37,494 nt of DNA, taken from Ciceribacter ferrooxidans. Lineage in GTDB: Bacteria > Pseudomonadota > Alphaproteobacteria > Rhizobiales > Rhizobiaceae. Location of the stretch: the NCBI RefSeq assembly GCF_004137355.1, contig NZ_SDVB01000082.1, forward strand, positions 1 through 37,494, given 5' to 3'. Of this stretch, positions 7,562 through 16,490 are shown in pieces. Below the pieces are notes generated by a model. The model ran no database searches. It had not been told where the DNA came from and saw nothing but the letters and a program-made list of their open reading frames with translations. A program made the translations under genes and the position numbers. Each line of letters starts with the position of its first letter. The first letter of the stretch is position 1.

Positions 7562-9094
7562 ATGGCCAAAAGTATCGTTGCGAATTCGGCATTGAATGCA
7601 GCCGCCGGGCTGTCCCTTCTTCTCATCGGCTTTGCCTGTTCGATCATCACCGCGCGTCTTCTCGGCCCGGAGGCGAACGGCATCATCGCCTTCTCGCTCT
7701 GGCTTGCCGTCACCGCGTCGCTCGTGGCCGAGCTCGGAACCGGGGTAATGCTGCTTCGCCTGCTTCCCCAGTTGAAGAGCCAGGGTTATTCGACCGCCGA
7801 CCGACGCGGCTTCGCCGCCTATCTGCTTCGCCCCGTCATCGGATCCACCCTTCTTCTGACCGCGCTTTACGCGGCGGTATTCGCGCTGGCGGAGCATGAG
7901 CACTGGGCGACCAGCGCGCCCGTCGTCGTGGTCATTACCGGAGTGCTCTTCTTCATTCAGTCGATCGGGTCGTCCGCCAAGAATTACCTGCTTGGCGAGC
8001 AGCAGGTCGGAACCTTCTTCCGGCTTTCGACGATCTCGGGCATCCTCCAACTGGCCGGTGTGGCGGTCGGGGCGGTGTTCTTCGGCATTCCGGGCGCGCT
8101 CATCGGCTACACGCTCGGTTTCACGGTTCAGTTCACCTACGCGGCCGGCATCCTCGCTGTGCGGGCGAATAACTGCGGTATCTCGCCCCGCTACCTTTTC
8201 GGCTCGTCCGTCCTGCTCTCGGTGCAGTTCGTCGTCGATTCCATCTTTCTGAACCGGGTAGAGTTCTTTTTCCTGGAGCGCTATTCGGGTGTCGCCACCG
8301 TCGGCTTCTACGCCGCTGCGATGTCGTTGGCAAACCTCGCGCTCCAGCTGCCGGTGCAGCTCACCGGCAGTCTCGTCCCCTATTATTCGCAGAAGCTGCA
8401 GGATCACGGTGGCACGACGCTTCCGGCCGCGGTCTTCGAGGCCGTCGTCCGCAACCTTGCCTACATCACCCTGCCGCTGAGCTTCGGTCTGGCGGTGATC
8501 TCGCCGCGGCTGATCTCAACGATTTTTGGCGAGGCATTTGCGCCGGCCGGTCCGGCGCTTGCCGTCCTGGCGTTGGTAACACCGGTCAATGTGCTCGGCC
8601 TCATCTGCACACAGTATCTCTTCTCTCTGGATCGTGTGCGCGAGCGCCTGGTCGTCAGCATCGTCGGCGCCGTTACCATGGTTGGCGGGGCCTTCCTCGT
8701 TGTTCCCGCTTACGGTGCGGAAGGTGCGGCTGCGGTGCGTTTCGTCGTATTTGCACTCATGAGCGCATTGATGATGCGCCGACTGACGTTCGAGCGTTCG
8801 CTGGCGGGGCTCTACTGGAACCTGCTGCGGATCGCTTTTGCGGCGACCGCGTGCGCCGGGGCGGCCTGGCTTGTCCTGGTGCTCGTTCCCGGGCTGGCGG
8901 GTCTCGTGCTCGCAATTGTTGCCGGTGCGCTGTGCTATATCGTCGCGTTGCGCGTTTTCCGCGCCGTCGCCGTCGAGGACGGGGCGGTGGCCGAGAGCAT
9001 CGCATCGCGCCTGCCGGGGGCGGCGGGAACCGCGGCGCGCCGCATCGTGAAGCTGGCATTCGGCAGGCACGACGATTGTCGGGGCGAGTCTTGA
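7562..9094 (+). CDS. Wzx-like polysaccharide flippase (MOP/PST superfamily)
   Basis: A 510-residue integral membrane protein with about 12-14 hydrophobic helices spread over its whole length. It opens MAKSIVANSALNAAAGLSLL and has LLGPEANGIIAFSLWLA, the R-L-L-G-P-x-x-x-G signature seen after the first helix of Wzx/PST flippases, and a mid-protein RVEFFFLERYSG segment. These proteins move undecaprenyl-linked repeat units across the inner membrane for Wzy polymerisation. The next gene follows at once (an ATG overlaps the stop as TGATG at 9094), so flippase and hydrolase are co-transcribed. Other MOP members such as lipid II flippases are less likely given the glycosyltransferase neighbours. Confidence 0.85.
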   Translation: MAKSIVANSALNAAAGLSLLLIGFACSIITARLLGPEANGIIAFSLWLAVTASLVAELGTGVMLLRLLPQLKSQGYSTADRRGFAAYLLRPVIGSTLLLTALYAAVFALAEHEHWATSAPVVVVITGVLFFIQSIGSSAKNYLLGEQQVGTFFRLSTISGILQLAGVAVGAVFFGIPGALIGYTLGFTVQFTYAAGILAVRANNCGISPRYLFGSSVLLSVQFVVDSIFLNRVEFFFLERYSGVATVGFYAAAMSLANLALQLPVQLTGSLVPYYSQKLQDHGGTTLPAAVFEAVVRNLAYITLPLSFGLAVISPRLISTIFGEAFAPAGPALAVLALVTPVNVLGLICTQYLFSLDRVRERLVVSIVGAVTMVGGAFLVVPAYGAEGAAAVRFVVFALMSALMMRRLTFERSLAGLYWNLLRIAFAATACAGAAWLVLVLVPGLAGLVLAIVAGALCYIVALRVFRAVAVEDGAVAESIASRLPGAAGTAARRIVKLAFGRHDDCRGES

Positions 9095-9126
9095 TGCAGG
9101 GAGGAACATTGGGGGGGAACTCGATC

Positions 9127-10917
9127 ATGAGACAGCAAGCAAGCCCGTCCGATGCGCTCGGCGGGGCGCCGTCAGCAGCGAGGCCGCTCGCCTTTTCCGA
9201 GACGATCGGACTTTTCATGGCGGCGCAGGGGCAGACCGTCGCGGATGTGGGTGTCCTGTTCGTCAGCCCATGGGGCCTCGAAGAGATGTGCCTGCGCAAG
9301 TTTTGGCGCATCATCGCCGACGATCTCTCCGCTCAGGGGATCGCGAGCCTGCGCTTCGACTACCCGGGTACCGGCGATGCCCTCGACAGAAGCGATTTCT
9401 CGGGCGGACTGGCGATATGGGACGATGCCGTGGTGGCGGCGGCGAACCAGCTTGCCGCGCTGTCCGGTTGCTCGCGCATCGTGATCGTGGCGCAGGGGCT
9501 CGGAACAGTCATTGCGCTGCGAGCAATCCGCCGCCTCGACGGCATTGCCGGCCTCGTCGCGCTGGCACCGGTGACATCCGGTCGTGCCTACCTGCGGGAA
9601 ATGCAGATCTGGGCGAAGATGGTCGAGGAAGGGCTCGGTATCGCCAAGGAGCACCGCGCTGCCGAAGGGATCGTCATCGCCGGTCTCGCGATGCCGGAGG
9701 AGATTGCCGCCGATATCCGCAAGTTCAGTCCTGCAACCCTCGAGGAGAGGCCTGCACCGCAGTGCCTCGTGATGAAGCGCCCTGACCGGCCGGGTGACAC
9801 GGAGTTCGCCGCGAAGCTTGTTGCACTTGGCGCGGCGGTCACCGAGGCCGATTATCAGGGCTATGACGATCTCGTCTCCAATCCGGCGACGGCCGTGATG
9901 CCGCAAGCGGTGCGGCTGTCGGTGGTGGACTGGATCACGAACCTGGCTTCGGCGTCTCCACAAAAGCGCGACAAGCCGCTGCCGGCGCCTGACGCCGCCG
10001 TTCTCCATGGTCCCGACTTTCGCGAGGAGGCTCTCAATTTCGGAGAGGGTGGAAGACTCTACGGGGTGCTGTGCGAACCGCTCGGCGAAAGGAAGGGGGC
10101 GACCGTCCTTCTCGTCGGCACGGCCTATGACCGTGCCGCCGGTTGGGCGCGTTCCGGCGTCCGGCTGGCGCGCGATCTCGCCGCGCAGGGCATTCCGTCA
10201 CTGCGCTTCGACACGGCCAATGTCGCCGATAGTCCGCCCGTCCCTGGCCTGCCGGACCAGGTTCTCTACCACGAGGCGCAATCCAATGACGTCCGTGCGG
10301 CAGTCGACGTGATCGAAGAGCGCCATCTGCTGCCCGTCGTCACCAGCGGACGCTGCAGCGGTGCCTACCTCGCCTTCCGCAGCACCCTGCAGGACGCTCG
10401 CATCCAGGGCGTCGTCGCCGTAAACCCCTTCGTCTTCTACTGGGACCCGAAGCGGGACATCGACGAATCCCTACGCTTCGTTCCGCGCACGCTCGGAGAT
10501 TACAAGGGACGCCTGCTCCAGGCAGAAACCTTCCAACGACTGCTGCAAGGCCGGATCGACATCGCCCGCGCAGCGACCAATATCGGGCGGGCTCTCGGGC
10601 GCCGGCTGGCACGGCATGCGATGCCGCTCATCCATATGCTGCCCCAGAACCGGGTCATGCGGCGGGAGGTCGTCGGTGCATTCCACACGCTGTCCGACAG
10701 GGGCGTGCCCGTCGCGCTTCTCTACAGCGAGAACGACGTCGGCCTCGATCATTTCGCGGAGCAGTTCGGGAGTTCGGCCAGCGGATTGCGACGTTACAAG
10801 AATGTGGACTTCACCATTCTGGAAGGCGCCGATCACAACCTGACGCCGGAGCCCGCCCGGCTCTCCTATTTTGACACGTTGAGCGCCATCGCGACCGCCC
10901 TTGATCCGCAGGCGTGA
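9127..10917 (+). CDS. Tandem alpha/beta-hydrolase: inactive-looking N-domain plus Cys-nucleophile C-domain
   Basis: About 596 residues forming two alpha/beta-hydrolase domains, roughly 17-260 and 300-590. Domain 1 has LRFDYPGTGDALD, but its nucleophile elbow reads VAQGLGT, with Gly124 in the serine position, and no suitable histidine near GYDDLV. Domain 2 has LRFDTANVADS, an elbow TSGRCSGAYLA with Cys410 in the nucleophile position, an acid candidate Asp537 in YSENDVG and His570 in EGADHNLTPE. The ATG at 9127 has a GGGGGGAA site and is preferred; an ATG at 9094 overlapping the flippase stop is an alternative. Exosortase-associated hydrolases are a known case, from memory, of a Cys at this site. 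A role in acyl transfer or removal on the polysaccharide is inference. Confidence 0.7.
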   Translation: MRQQASPSDALGGAPSAARPLAFSETIGLFMAAQGQTVADVGVLFVSPWGLEEMCLRKFWRIIADDLSAQGIASLRFDYPGTGDALDRSDFSGGLAIWDDAVVAAANQLAALSGCSRIVIVAQGLGTVIALRAIRRLDGIAGLVALAPVTSGRAYLREMQIWAKMVEEGLGIAKEHRAAEGIVIAGLAMPEEIAADIRKFSPATLEERPAPQCLVMKRPDRPGDTEFAAKLVALGAAVTEADYQGYDDLVSNPATAVMPQAVRLSVVDWITNLASASPQKRDKPLPAPDAAVLHGPDFREEALNFGEGGRLYGVLCEPLGERKGATVLLVGTAYDRAAGWARSGVRLARDLAAQGIPSLRFDTANVADSPPVPGLPDQVLYHEAQSNDVRAAVDVIEERHLLPVVTSGRCSGAYLAFRSTLQDARIQGVVAVNPFVFYWDPKRDIDESLRFVPRTLGDYKGRLLQAETFQRLLQGRIDIARAATNIGRALGRRLARHAMPLIHMLPQNRVMRREVVGAFHTLSDRGVPVALLYSENDVGLDHFAEQFGSSASGLRRYKNVDFTILEGADHNLTPEPARLSYFDTLSAIATALDPQA

Positions 10918-10940
10918 GCCGTTGCGCGGTCGCGCACTGC

Positions 10941-13412
10941 TCAGAAATGGAGGATGGTGGAGGTTCCGACCTGACTGATGCTGCCGGTCGGTCTCTGGTC
11001 GCGGGTCGTTCCCGCGCGCGGCACCAACCGTATGCGTTTGGCATGGCCCGGCGTCAGATGGAACCAGTCGTCGTCGGGCCGGTAGCCTTCGACCGCGATG
11101 TGGACGGACTGCGCGAGGCGATCGGTCCGCAGTTCCAGCAGCCAGTCGCCATCTTCCTCGACAAGAGCGGCCGAGACTTGTGCCTCATGCCATGCCGAGG
11201 TGCGCCCGAGCGGGAAATGGAAGGTTTCCGCCAGGAGCTTCCCTGAGGTCTCGTCCACGAGGCGCGCGACGGTGACGTCATGCGATGGCGGGCCGAAGCG
11301 GAAGGCGTAGGTGGTGTCGAAGAAGGCGCCGAAGAGATCGGTACAAGGTATCGAGACCGCGCCTCCTGCCGGCAGCGTCAGGTTTCGCCCGCCGGCAACG
11401 ACCTGCTGGCGTCCGTCGCGCAGGCAGGAAACGGACAGCAGTGCGGTGAGCGGCTGCGGGGCTTCGTTCACGACGTGGACGTCGAGGCCGTTCGTCCCTT
11501 CGTCAGTGAACGAGACGTTGACGGGACGGAAGGCGCGTTTCAGCGCATACCAGACCGGTTTCGGTTCTCCGGTCGAATCGATCACGCCCCAGCCGGGGCC
11601 GGGAAGGAGATCCTGGAAGGTCCATACCAGCGCGCCATTGCAGGACGAGCCCGGGCGGCGCCATTCGGCGAAGGTTTCCGTGACGATCTCCGCCGTTACC
11701 GCCCTAGAGAGGGTGAGGTAGGAGGCAGGATTCTCGCGGCGAAGGCGGGCGGGATCCTGCCCGTAGAGTTCGTGCAGGTGGTGATCGCGGATATCCTCGA
11801 AATCCCAGGAGGCACCGCGGTCGCGCGGTACACGCGCCTTCCAGCGGGGGTCGTGAACCGGCGCGACCGGAAGATGGCGGTCAAGTGTCTCCTGCTGCGG
11901 CACATGGGCGAAGGCAAGGCATTCGGCGGCGAAGCGTACGTTGGCCCGCCGCGCGTCTTCGAGCGGGCGGCAATAGGCGCCGACGCCGTAGTAGTGCGTT
12001 ACCCCAGCATTGGGCGAGAACGGCATGGCGCCGCCGCTCGGAGAATTCGCCACATAAGGAACGTCGGGACGCAGCACCGAGCAAACCCGCGGCAGCATCT
12101 CCTCCGTCAGCGGGCCTTGCCATGTGCCGGCGGGCAGTCCCATCATCGCGGCCTGCTGATAGATCTCGCTGCCGCCGCAGAGTACCGCAAGCGAGGGCGA
12201 TCCCTGGACCGATGCGAGAAACTCGCTCGCCTCGCGCTCCACATGGCCGACGAAGGCGGGATCACCCACCGGATAGTCGTAATTGGCGAACATGAACTCC
12301 TGCCAGACCATCAGGCCGAGCCGGTCGCAAAGGCGGAAGAAATCCGCCGTTTCATAGGCCATGGTGCCGCCGATCCGGATCATGTTCATGTTCGCGTCCG
12401 CCGCCTTCGCAAGCCATGGTGCGTAGTCTTCCGCAGAACCCGGCAGACTGACGATGTCGGCACTGGTCCAGACCGCGCCGCGGCAGAAGACGCGTTGGCC
12501 GTTGATCCTGAGCGCGAAATCCTTGCCGTCCGCGCCACGCTCCAGTGTGATCCGCCGGAAGCCGACCGGGCCGATCGACAGCCGGTGTGAGCCGCTCAGG
12601 ATCTCGGCCTTGTGCAGCGCCGGCTTGCCGTGTGTACGCGGCCACCAGGCGGCAATGCCGGGAAGTTCCAGTCGTCCGCGCCAAGTGCCGTCGGCATCCC
12701 GGTGAAGCGGCGCCTCGTGCCCGCCGCACGCGATCCTGGCATCGGTGCCAAGGTCACTGCTTGCGCAGGAGAGATTGAGAATGCCGGTGCCGTCTTCATC
12801 GAGATCGGCGGTGATCCGCAAATCGGAGAGGGTAATGTCGGCGGGACGGATCAGCCTGACGGGCCGCCATGGACCGGCAGGGTGGATGCTCGGGCACCAG
12901 CCGGGCATATGGCCGAGCAGGGTGGTGCGGACGAGCCGCAGGCCCTGGTGGTCCATCATCTGCGGGCGCCAGCGGGCACGGGGACCGCGCTTGTCGAGAT
13001 GCGGCTGCAGGGCGCGGAAACAGATCGCCAGTTCGTCGTCGCCGGTGACGTCAATCGGCAGGTCGTTCGCCTCGAACATGCTCTCCGAGGTGAACACCAG
13101 TACGCCGTTCACGAAGACCTCGGCGATCGTCGCGAGACCTTCGAAGCGCAGGATCGCCTGGCCGGGTGCCTCGCCCGCGAGCGAACGGAAATACCAGGCG
13201 TCCTTGCCGTGCAGCGGTTGCGGGGACGAGGGATCGAAGAGACCTCCGGCCGTCAGCGCCTGTGCGAGGGTGCCGGGAACGGGGGCCGAAAGGCGCGGGG
13301 CCTGGCTGTCGATCTCGGAGGGATGCAAATAGCGCCCGCTCTCGGTCAGGAGCAGCGCCCAGCCGCTTTCCAGCGAACGTTCATCCGCGCCGGGATAGAT
13401 GCGATCCGCCAT
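10941..13412 (-). CDS. Glycoside hydrolase family 2, beta-mannosidase-like
   Basis: An 823-residue protein without a signal peptide. The N-terminal sugar-binding jelly roll (FEGLATIAEVFVNGVLVF, then HMPGWCPSIHPAGPWRPV), an Ig-like domain and a TIM barrel with NMNMIRIGGTMAYE and DRLGLMVWQEFMFANYDYP follow the order of beta-mannosidases. Glu416 in LCGGSEIYQQ fits the acid/base, where many relatives have G-N-x-E; Glu497 in FAAECLAF fits the nucleophile. The gene starts 12 bases after the DUF1839 stop with AAGGAG in between, so it is the last gene of the carrier-protein operon, and it ends 23 bases from the convergent tandem hydrolase. A cytoplasmic exo-acting beta-glycosidase is expected; the sugar could be mannose or another beta-linked residue. 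Confidence 0.8.
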   Translation of the reverse strand: MADRIYPGADERSLESGWALLLTESGRYLHPSEIDSQAPRLSAPVPGTLAQALTAGGLFDPSSPQPLHGKDAWYFRSLAGEAPGQAILRFEGLATIAEVFVNGVLVFTSESMFEANDLPIDVTGDDELAICFRALQPHLDKRGPRARWRPQMMDHQGLRLVRTTLLGHMPGWCPSIHPAGPWRPVRLIRPADITLSDLRITADLDEDGTGILNLSCASSDLGTDARIACGGHEAPLHRDADGTWRGRLELPGIAAWWPRTHGKPALHKAEILSGSHRLSIGPVGFRRITLERGADGKDFALRINGQRVFCRGAVWTSADIVSLPGSAEDYAPWLAKAADANMNMIRIGGTMAYETADFFRLCDRLGLMVWQEFMFANYDYPVGDPAFVGHVEREASEFLASVQGSPSLAVLCGGSEIYQQAAMMGLPAGTWQGPLTEEMLPRVCSVLRPDVPYVANSPSGGAMPFSPNAGVTHYYGVGAYCRPLEDARRANVRFAAECLAFAHVPQQETLDRHLPVAPVHDPRWKARVPRDRGASWDFEDIRDHHLHELYGQDPARLRRENPASYLTLSRAVTAEIVTETFAEWRRPGSSCNGALVWTFQDLLPGPGWGVIDSTGEPKPVWYALKRAFRPVNVSFTDEGTNGLDVHVVNEAPQPLTALLSVSCLRDGRQQVVAGGRNLTLPAGGAVSIPCTDLFGAFFDTTYAFRFGPPSHDVTVARLVDETSGKLLAETFHFPLGRTSAWHEAQVSAALVEEDGDWLLELRTDRLAQSVHIAVEGYRPDDDWFHLTPGHAKRIRLVPRAGTTRDQRPTGSISQVGTSTILHF

Positions 13413-13424
13413 CGTTCGGCTCCT

Positions 13425-14390
13425 TCAGGCAAGCTGCTTGCCCAGTCCTTCCATCAGGCTGTCCCAGGCCTCCGCAGCCGGCGCGAGCGCACCGACGAGG
13501 GGCTCGAACTTGCGCCGGGCGACTGCCCGGGCGAGCTGGAACTGGACGGATTTCGCTGTCTCGGAGATCTTCAGCGCTTGCTGGCGTTCGTCTTCTGTCA
13601 CGTCCGGCAGGAGCCATTCGAGATGGCTCGCGAGAAGCTCGAAATTGGCGCCGACCTGCCGCAGCGTGTTGAAGGCGTATTTGTGGAAGAAGCCGAAGGG
13701 GCGTTCCGCGATGGCTTCGACCTGCGTCGGGAAGACCGTCGCGAAGGCAGCGATCGGATTGGTTGAGGGACGCCGCGCGAAGTGACGCCGTATCAGCGTG
13801 ATCGCGACGTCGCGCGTGGTGCGCTCGTCCGTCCCCTTTCCCGGGAATTTGGCGAACTCCGTATAGGGCAGGAACGGCAGTTCCTCCTGCCAGGCGCCGC
13901 GGTGGAAGAGGCCGTCGAAGTCGTCTCCCTCGACGTGGAAGAAGCCGCCGTTGTGGAAATAATCCATGCTGCGGCTCTCCGGGTCGAGGCGGTTGATCGC
14001 GACCGTGGTCTTGCCGTGTTCCTGACCATAGCCGACGCCACGGGTGTCGGGCATGAAGAAGCTGTCCATCTCGACGAGGCAGAGCCGCCCACGGGCGATC
14101 TGCTCGGCGACATGGGCCTCGACCGTGTCGAAGATCGCAAGTTCCGTGCAACGGATACCGTAGAGGCCTTCGAGATCCTCCAGCGGTACCTTGAAGAACG
14201 TGAACTGGTCGCCTTCGAAGTCCTGGGTAAGGGTGAAGCCCAGCATGGCCTCGGGCGCGAGCCCGAGCGAGGCCAGTACCTCGATCCAGAGATCGACGTA
14301 GCAGTTGGTCTCGGGCCACATCCGCTCACTCGCGTGAAGGGCATGCGGTGTGTAGCCGGCGGGATCCAGCCCAGGAAAGACGGCAGCCAT
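13425..14390 (-). CDS. DUF1839 family protein, partner of the amino acid:carrier protein ligase
   Basis: A 321-residue soluble protein. The segments TNCYVDLWIEVLASLGL, FTFFKVPLEDLEGLYGI and CLVEMDSFFMPDTRG, with GQEHGKTTVAI after them, match my recollection of DUF1839, a family found next to aminoacyl-carrier ligases in rhizobia. The C-terminal half is helical. It starts seven bases after the ligase stop, so translation is probably coupled. No enzyme class can be assigned: the conserved Cys-Tyr-Asp, His and Glu residues in the first 170 positions could form an active site, and an acyltransferase or peptidase role taking the aminoacyl group from the carrier would be a guess. Confidence 0.75.
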   Translation of the reverse strand: MAAVFPGLDPAGYTPHALHASERMWPETNCYVDLWIEVLASLGLAPEAMLGFTLTQDFEGDQFTFFKVPLEDLEGLYGIRCTELAIFDTVEAHVAEQIARGRLCLVEMDSFFMPDTRGVGYGQEHGKTTVAINRLDPESRSMDYFHNGGFFHVEGDDFDGLFHRGAWQEELPFLPYTEFAKFPGKGTDERTTRDVAITLIRRHFARRPSTNPIAAFATVFPTQVEAIAERPFGFFHKYAFNTLRQVGANFELLASHLEWLLPDVTEDERQQALKISETAKSVQFQLARAVARRKFEPLVGALAPAAEAWDSLMEGLGKQLA

Positions 14391-14397
14391 CGGCAGG

Positions 14398-15306
14398 TCA
14401 GCCCCAGAGTGTCTGGCGTACCGACGCCGGCCACTGTTCGGTGTCGAGGCCGTGGTGATGGAAGAGCGCCAGCGCGATACGTTCCAGTCCGAAGCCGACG
14501 CAAGCCGTGTGAGCGACCGAGCCGTCTTCGAGGTTCAGGCCCCATTTCGTGCCGAAGGCATCCTGATGGTAGTTGAAGCTCATGCACGCGGTCGGGCTGG
14601 TCGTCGAGGTAATCGGGATCAGCAGCTCGAACTTGAGGTTCTGGTCGCGCTGGTTGTTGGCGAGCATCTTGCCTGCACGCCCGAAGAAGGGATCATTTGC
14701 CACGTCGATCTCGACGGGCAGTCCGACTGCCTTCATCATTTCGACACCGCGATCCATCCAGGTCTGGCGAAACTCGGTGACGTCCGCCTGGGTCCCCATG
14801 CGGACGTATTCGCGCATGCGGAACAACTGCTGGCGTGCCGGGTCGTTGGAGGGCTCGTGGCGGAAGCAATAGGACTGCAGGTCATAGAGGCCGCCGCCAG
14901 CCGGCAGGTTACCGCGCTTGGCGACCGTCGGATAGAGCGGGTAGCAGGCCGCCGGCGTCAGCACGATATCGGTCGCCTTTTGCTCGGCGGTCCAGTCTTC
15001 GTCGGCATCCATGCATTTCAGAAGGCTGACATGATCGAGCTCGTTGCCGCAGAAGCTGTGCACCGTGCCGGCGAGCTGCGGGAAGCTCCGCATGTAGCCG
15101 CTCTTCTCGAAATAGGCGCGGTTCATGCCGGGCGGGAAGCGGATCGCTTCAGCACCATCGGCGCCGCCGAAGCGGTCGATCAGCCGCTCGAACGCAGCGA
15201 TCACGTCTTCGAAGCGGCCGCCGCGGCCGTAGAGTCCGTCGACGCCGGTCTCGATGAGGAGGCCGGACTCGAACAGGCGGTCGAGGAAACTTCTCTGCAT
15301 GTCCAT
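14398..15306 (-). CDS. Amino acid:[carrier protein] ligase (class II SerRS-like)
   Basis: About 302 residues, the catalytic core of a class II aminoacyl-tRNA synthetase without a tRNA-binding arm. Motif 2 is seen as CFRHEPS (Arg149, Glu151) continuing to [12 protein letters not shown], motif 3 as [14 protein letters not shown] (Arg276). Cys121, Glu166 and Cys269 fall where archaeal-type SerRS and the Bradyrhizobium and Agrobacterium ligases bind zinc. That family, described biochemically from rhizobia, activates glycine or alanine with ATP and transfers it to the phosphopantetheine of a small carrier protein. The ATG at 15306 has GGGTGAG ahead and overlaps the preceding reading frame slightly (its stop is at 15312), typical of coupling. 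A true tRNA synthetase is excluded by size and context. Confidence 0.9.
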   Translation of the reverse strand: MDMQRSFLDRLFESGLLIETGVDGLYGRGGRFEDVIAAFERLIDRFGGADGAEAIRFPPGMNRAYFEKSGYMRSFPQLAGTVHSFCGNELDHVSLLKCMDADEDWTAEQKATDIVLTPAACYPLYPTVAKRGNLPAGGGLYDLQSYCFRHEPSNDPARQQLFRMREYVRMGTQADVTEFRQTWMDRGVEMMKAVGLPVEIDVANDPFFGRAGKMLANNQRDQNLKFELLIPITSTTSPTACMSFNYHQDAFGTKWGLNLEDGSVAHTACVGFGLERIALALFHHHGLDTEQWPASVRQTLWG

Positions 15307-15311
15307 CGGTC

Positions 15312-16490
15312 TCACCCCAGCAAGCTTGTTTCTTGTTTGTGCACCAGAAGCATGTTCGACGTATTTCCAAGGATGCGATCGTTGGAAATCATCAGCTGTG
15401 CCGAATGGGCGTCCCGCAGGTGGCGTCCGAGGCTGTAGGGCGTACCGTTCTTGTAGCCCATGATGCCGCAAATGCGCATGGCCTGGTTGATGATCGGCAG
15501 GATCATCTCGGAGGAGGCGATCTTGACATTGTTCATCGCAACGGCAAAGCCCATGGACGACAATCGATCCTGATCCATGCAGGCGTCCTCATAGGACCGC
15601 AGTCCGCCGACGATGTTGGACCTGACGGTCTGAAGCTGGCTCGAAAGCTCGGCAAGCTGGACCAGGCCGGGCGGCTGCGTTCCAGGCGCCTTGCGAGCGG
15701 CCGCACGTACGAAGTTCTGGGCGCGTATGAAGGCGTCGAGCGCGATGCCGTACCAGACGGAGCTCCACAGGAGATGGGCGGTCGCGAGCATCGACTGCGC
15801 GGCGATTTCGGCGAACGGATGGGGCAGGATCTGTTCGGCAGGCGCCTCGCCGCGGAACATGAACCCGTCGGAGCAGGTGCCGCGCATGCCGAGCGTATCC
15901 CAGACATGGGTCTTGTCGATCGTGTACTGGTCTTTCAGGAAGACGGTCATCACCTGGTCGGAGGATGCCGCGTCCTTGTGGCTGCGCGAGGTAATCAGGA
16001 TCGCGTCGGATTCGACGCCGTAGGAAATCACGGTCGCATCCTTTTCGAGGAAGCAGCGGCCGTCCTTCACGTCGATGGCGCAGATGCTGTTGCGCAGGTT
16101 TCCGCCGATGCCGGCTTCAGTGGTGGCGGAACCTAGCAACAGTTGCTCGGCGGCGACGCGGCGCATGAAATTCCGGTGCCAGTCGGCGTCGTTGCCGTGG
16201 GTGACGAGACTCGAGGTCTTGATCTGGTGCATCGCGAAGATCATCGCGCTCGAGGCGCATGCCTGACCGAGCGTCGAGCAGAGTTCGGCGATTTCCGAAA
16301 TGGAAAGACCCTCACCGCCCAGTTCTTCGGAGATCATGACGCCAAGCAGGCGCTCGGCCTTCATCGCATCGACGGCTTCTTTCGGAAACCGGCTGTCGCG
16401 GTCGACCTCGTCGGCATAGGCGGCGGCAACCGTCGCCACGTGATTGACGCGGCTCTTCAGGTTCTTCTCGGCAGTGGCGGAGAGGTCCAT
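15312..16490 (-). CDS. Acyl-CoA dehydrogenase-like flavoprotein, putative aminoacyl-carrier oxidoreductase
   Basis: A 392-residue protein with acyl-CoA dehydrogenase architecture: N-terminal helices with [19 protein letters not shown], a beta domain with [11 protein letters not shown] and [13 protein letters not shown], and C-terminal helices with [27 protein letters not shown]. In ordinary family members the following loop reads IYEGT with the catalytic Glu; here it reads ILGNTS, so that Glu is missing. The ATG overlaps the carrier-protein stop (TAATG). Related flavoproteins oxidise aminoacyl groups on carrier proteins, such as prolyl-PCP in pyrrole synthesis, so an aminoacyl-S-carrier substrate is plausible. 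A CoA substrate is less likely since no beta-oxidation gene is nearby. Confidence 0.75.
   Translation of the reverse strand: MDLSATAEKNLKSRVNHVATVAAAYADEVDRDSRFPKEAVDAMKAERLLGVMISEELGGEGLSISEIAELCSTLGQACASSAMIFAMHQIKTSSLVTHGNDADWHRNFMRRVAAEQLLLGSATTEAGIGGNLRNSICAIDVKDGRCFLEKDATVISYGVESDAILITSRSHKDAASSDQVMTVFLKDQYTIDKTHVWDTLGMRGTCSDGFMFRGEAPAEQILPHPFAEIAAQSMLATAHLLWSSVWYGIALDAFIRAQNFVRAAARKAPGTQPPGLVQLAELSSQLQTVRSNIVGGLRSYEDACMDQDRLSSMGFAVAMNNVKIASSEMILPIINQAMRICGIMGYKNGTPYSLGRHLRDAHSAQLMISNDRILGNTSNMLLVHKQETSLLG

Noticed and set aside
11280-13766. Two long plus-strand frames (436 and 384 codons) opposite the GH2 and DUF1839 genes
   Set aside because: Low-complexity Arg/Gly/Asp composition; the opposite strand has full domain signatures and operon structure.
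14398-15306. Seryl-tRNA synthetase
   Set aside because: No tRNA-binding arm, only about 302 residues, and a carrier protein in the same operon.
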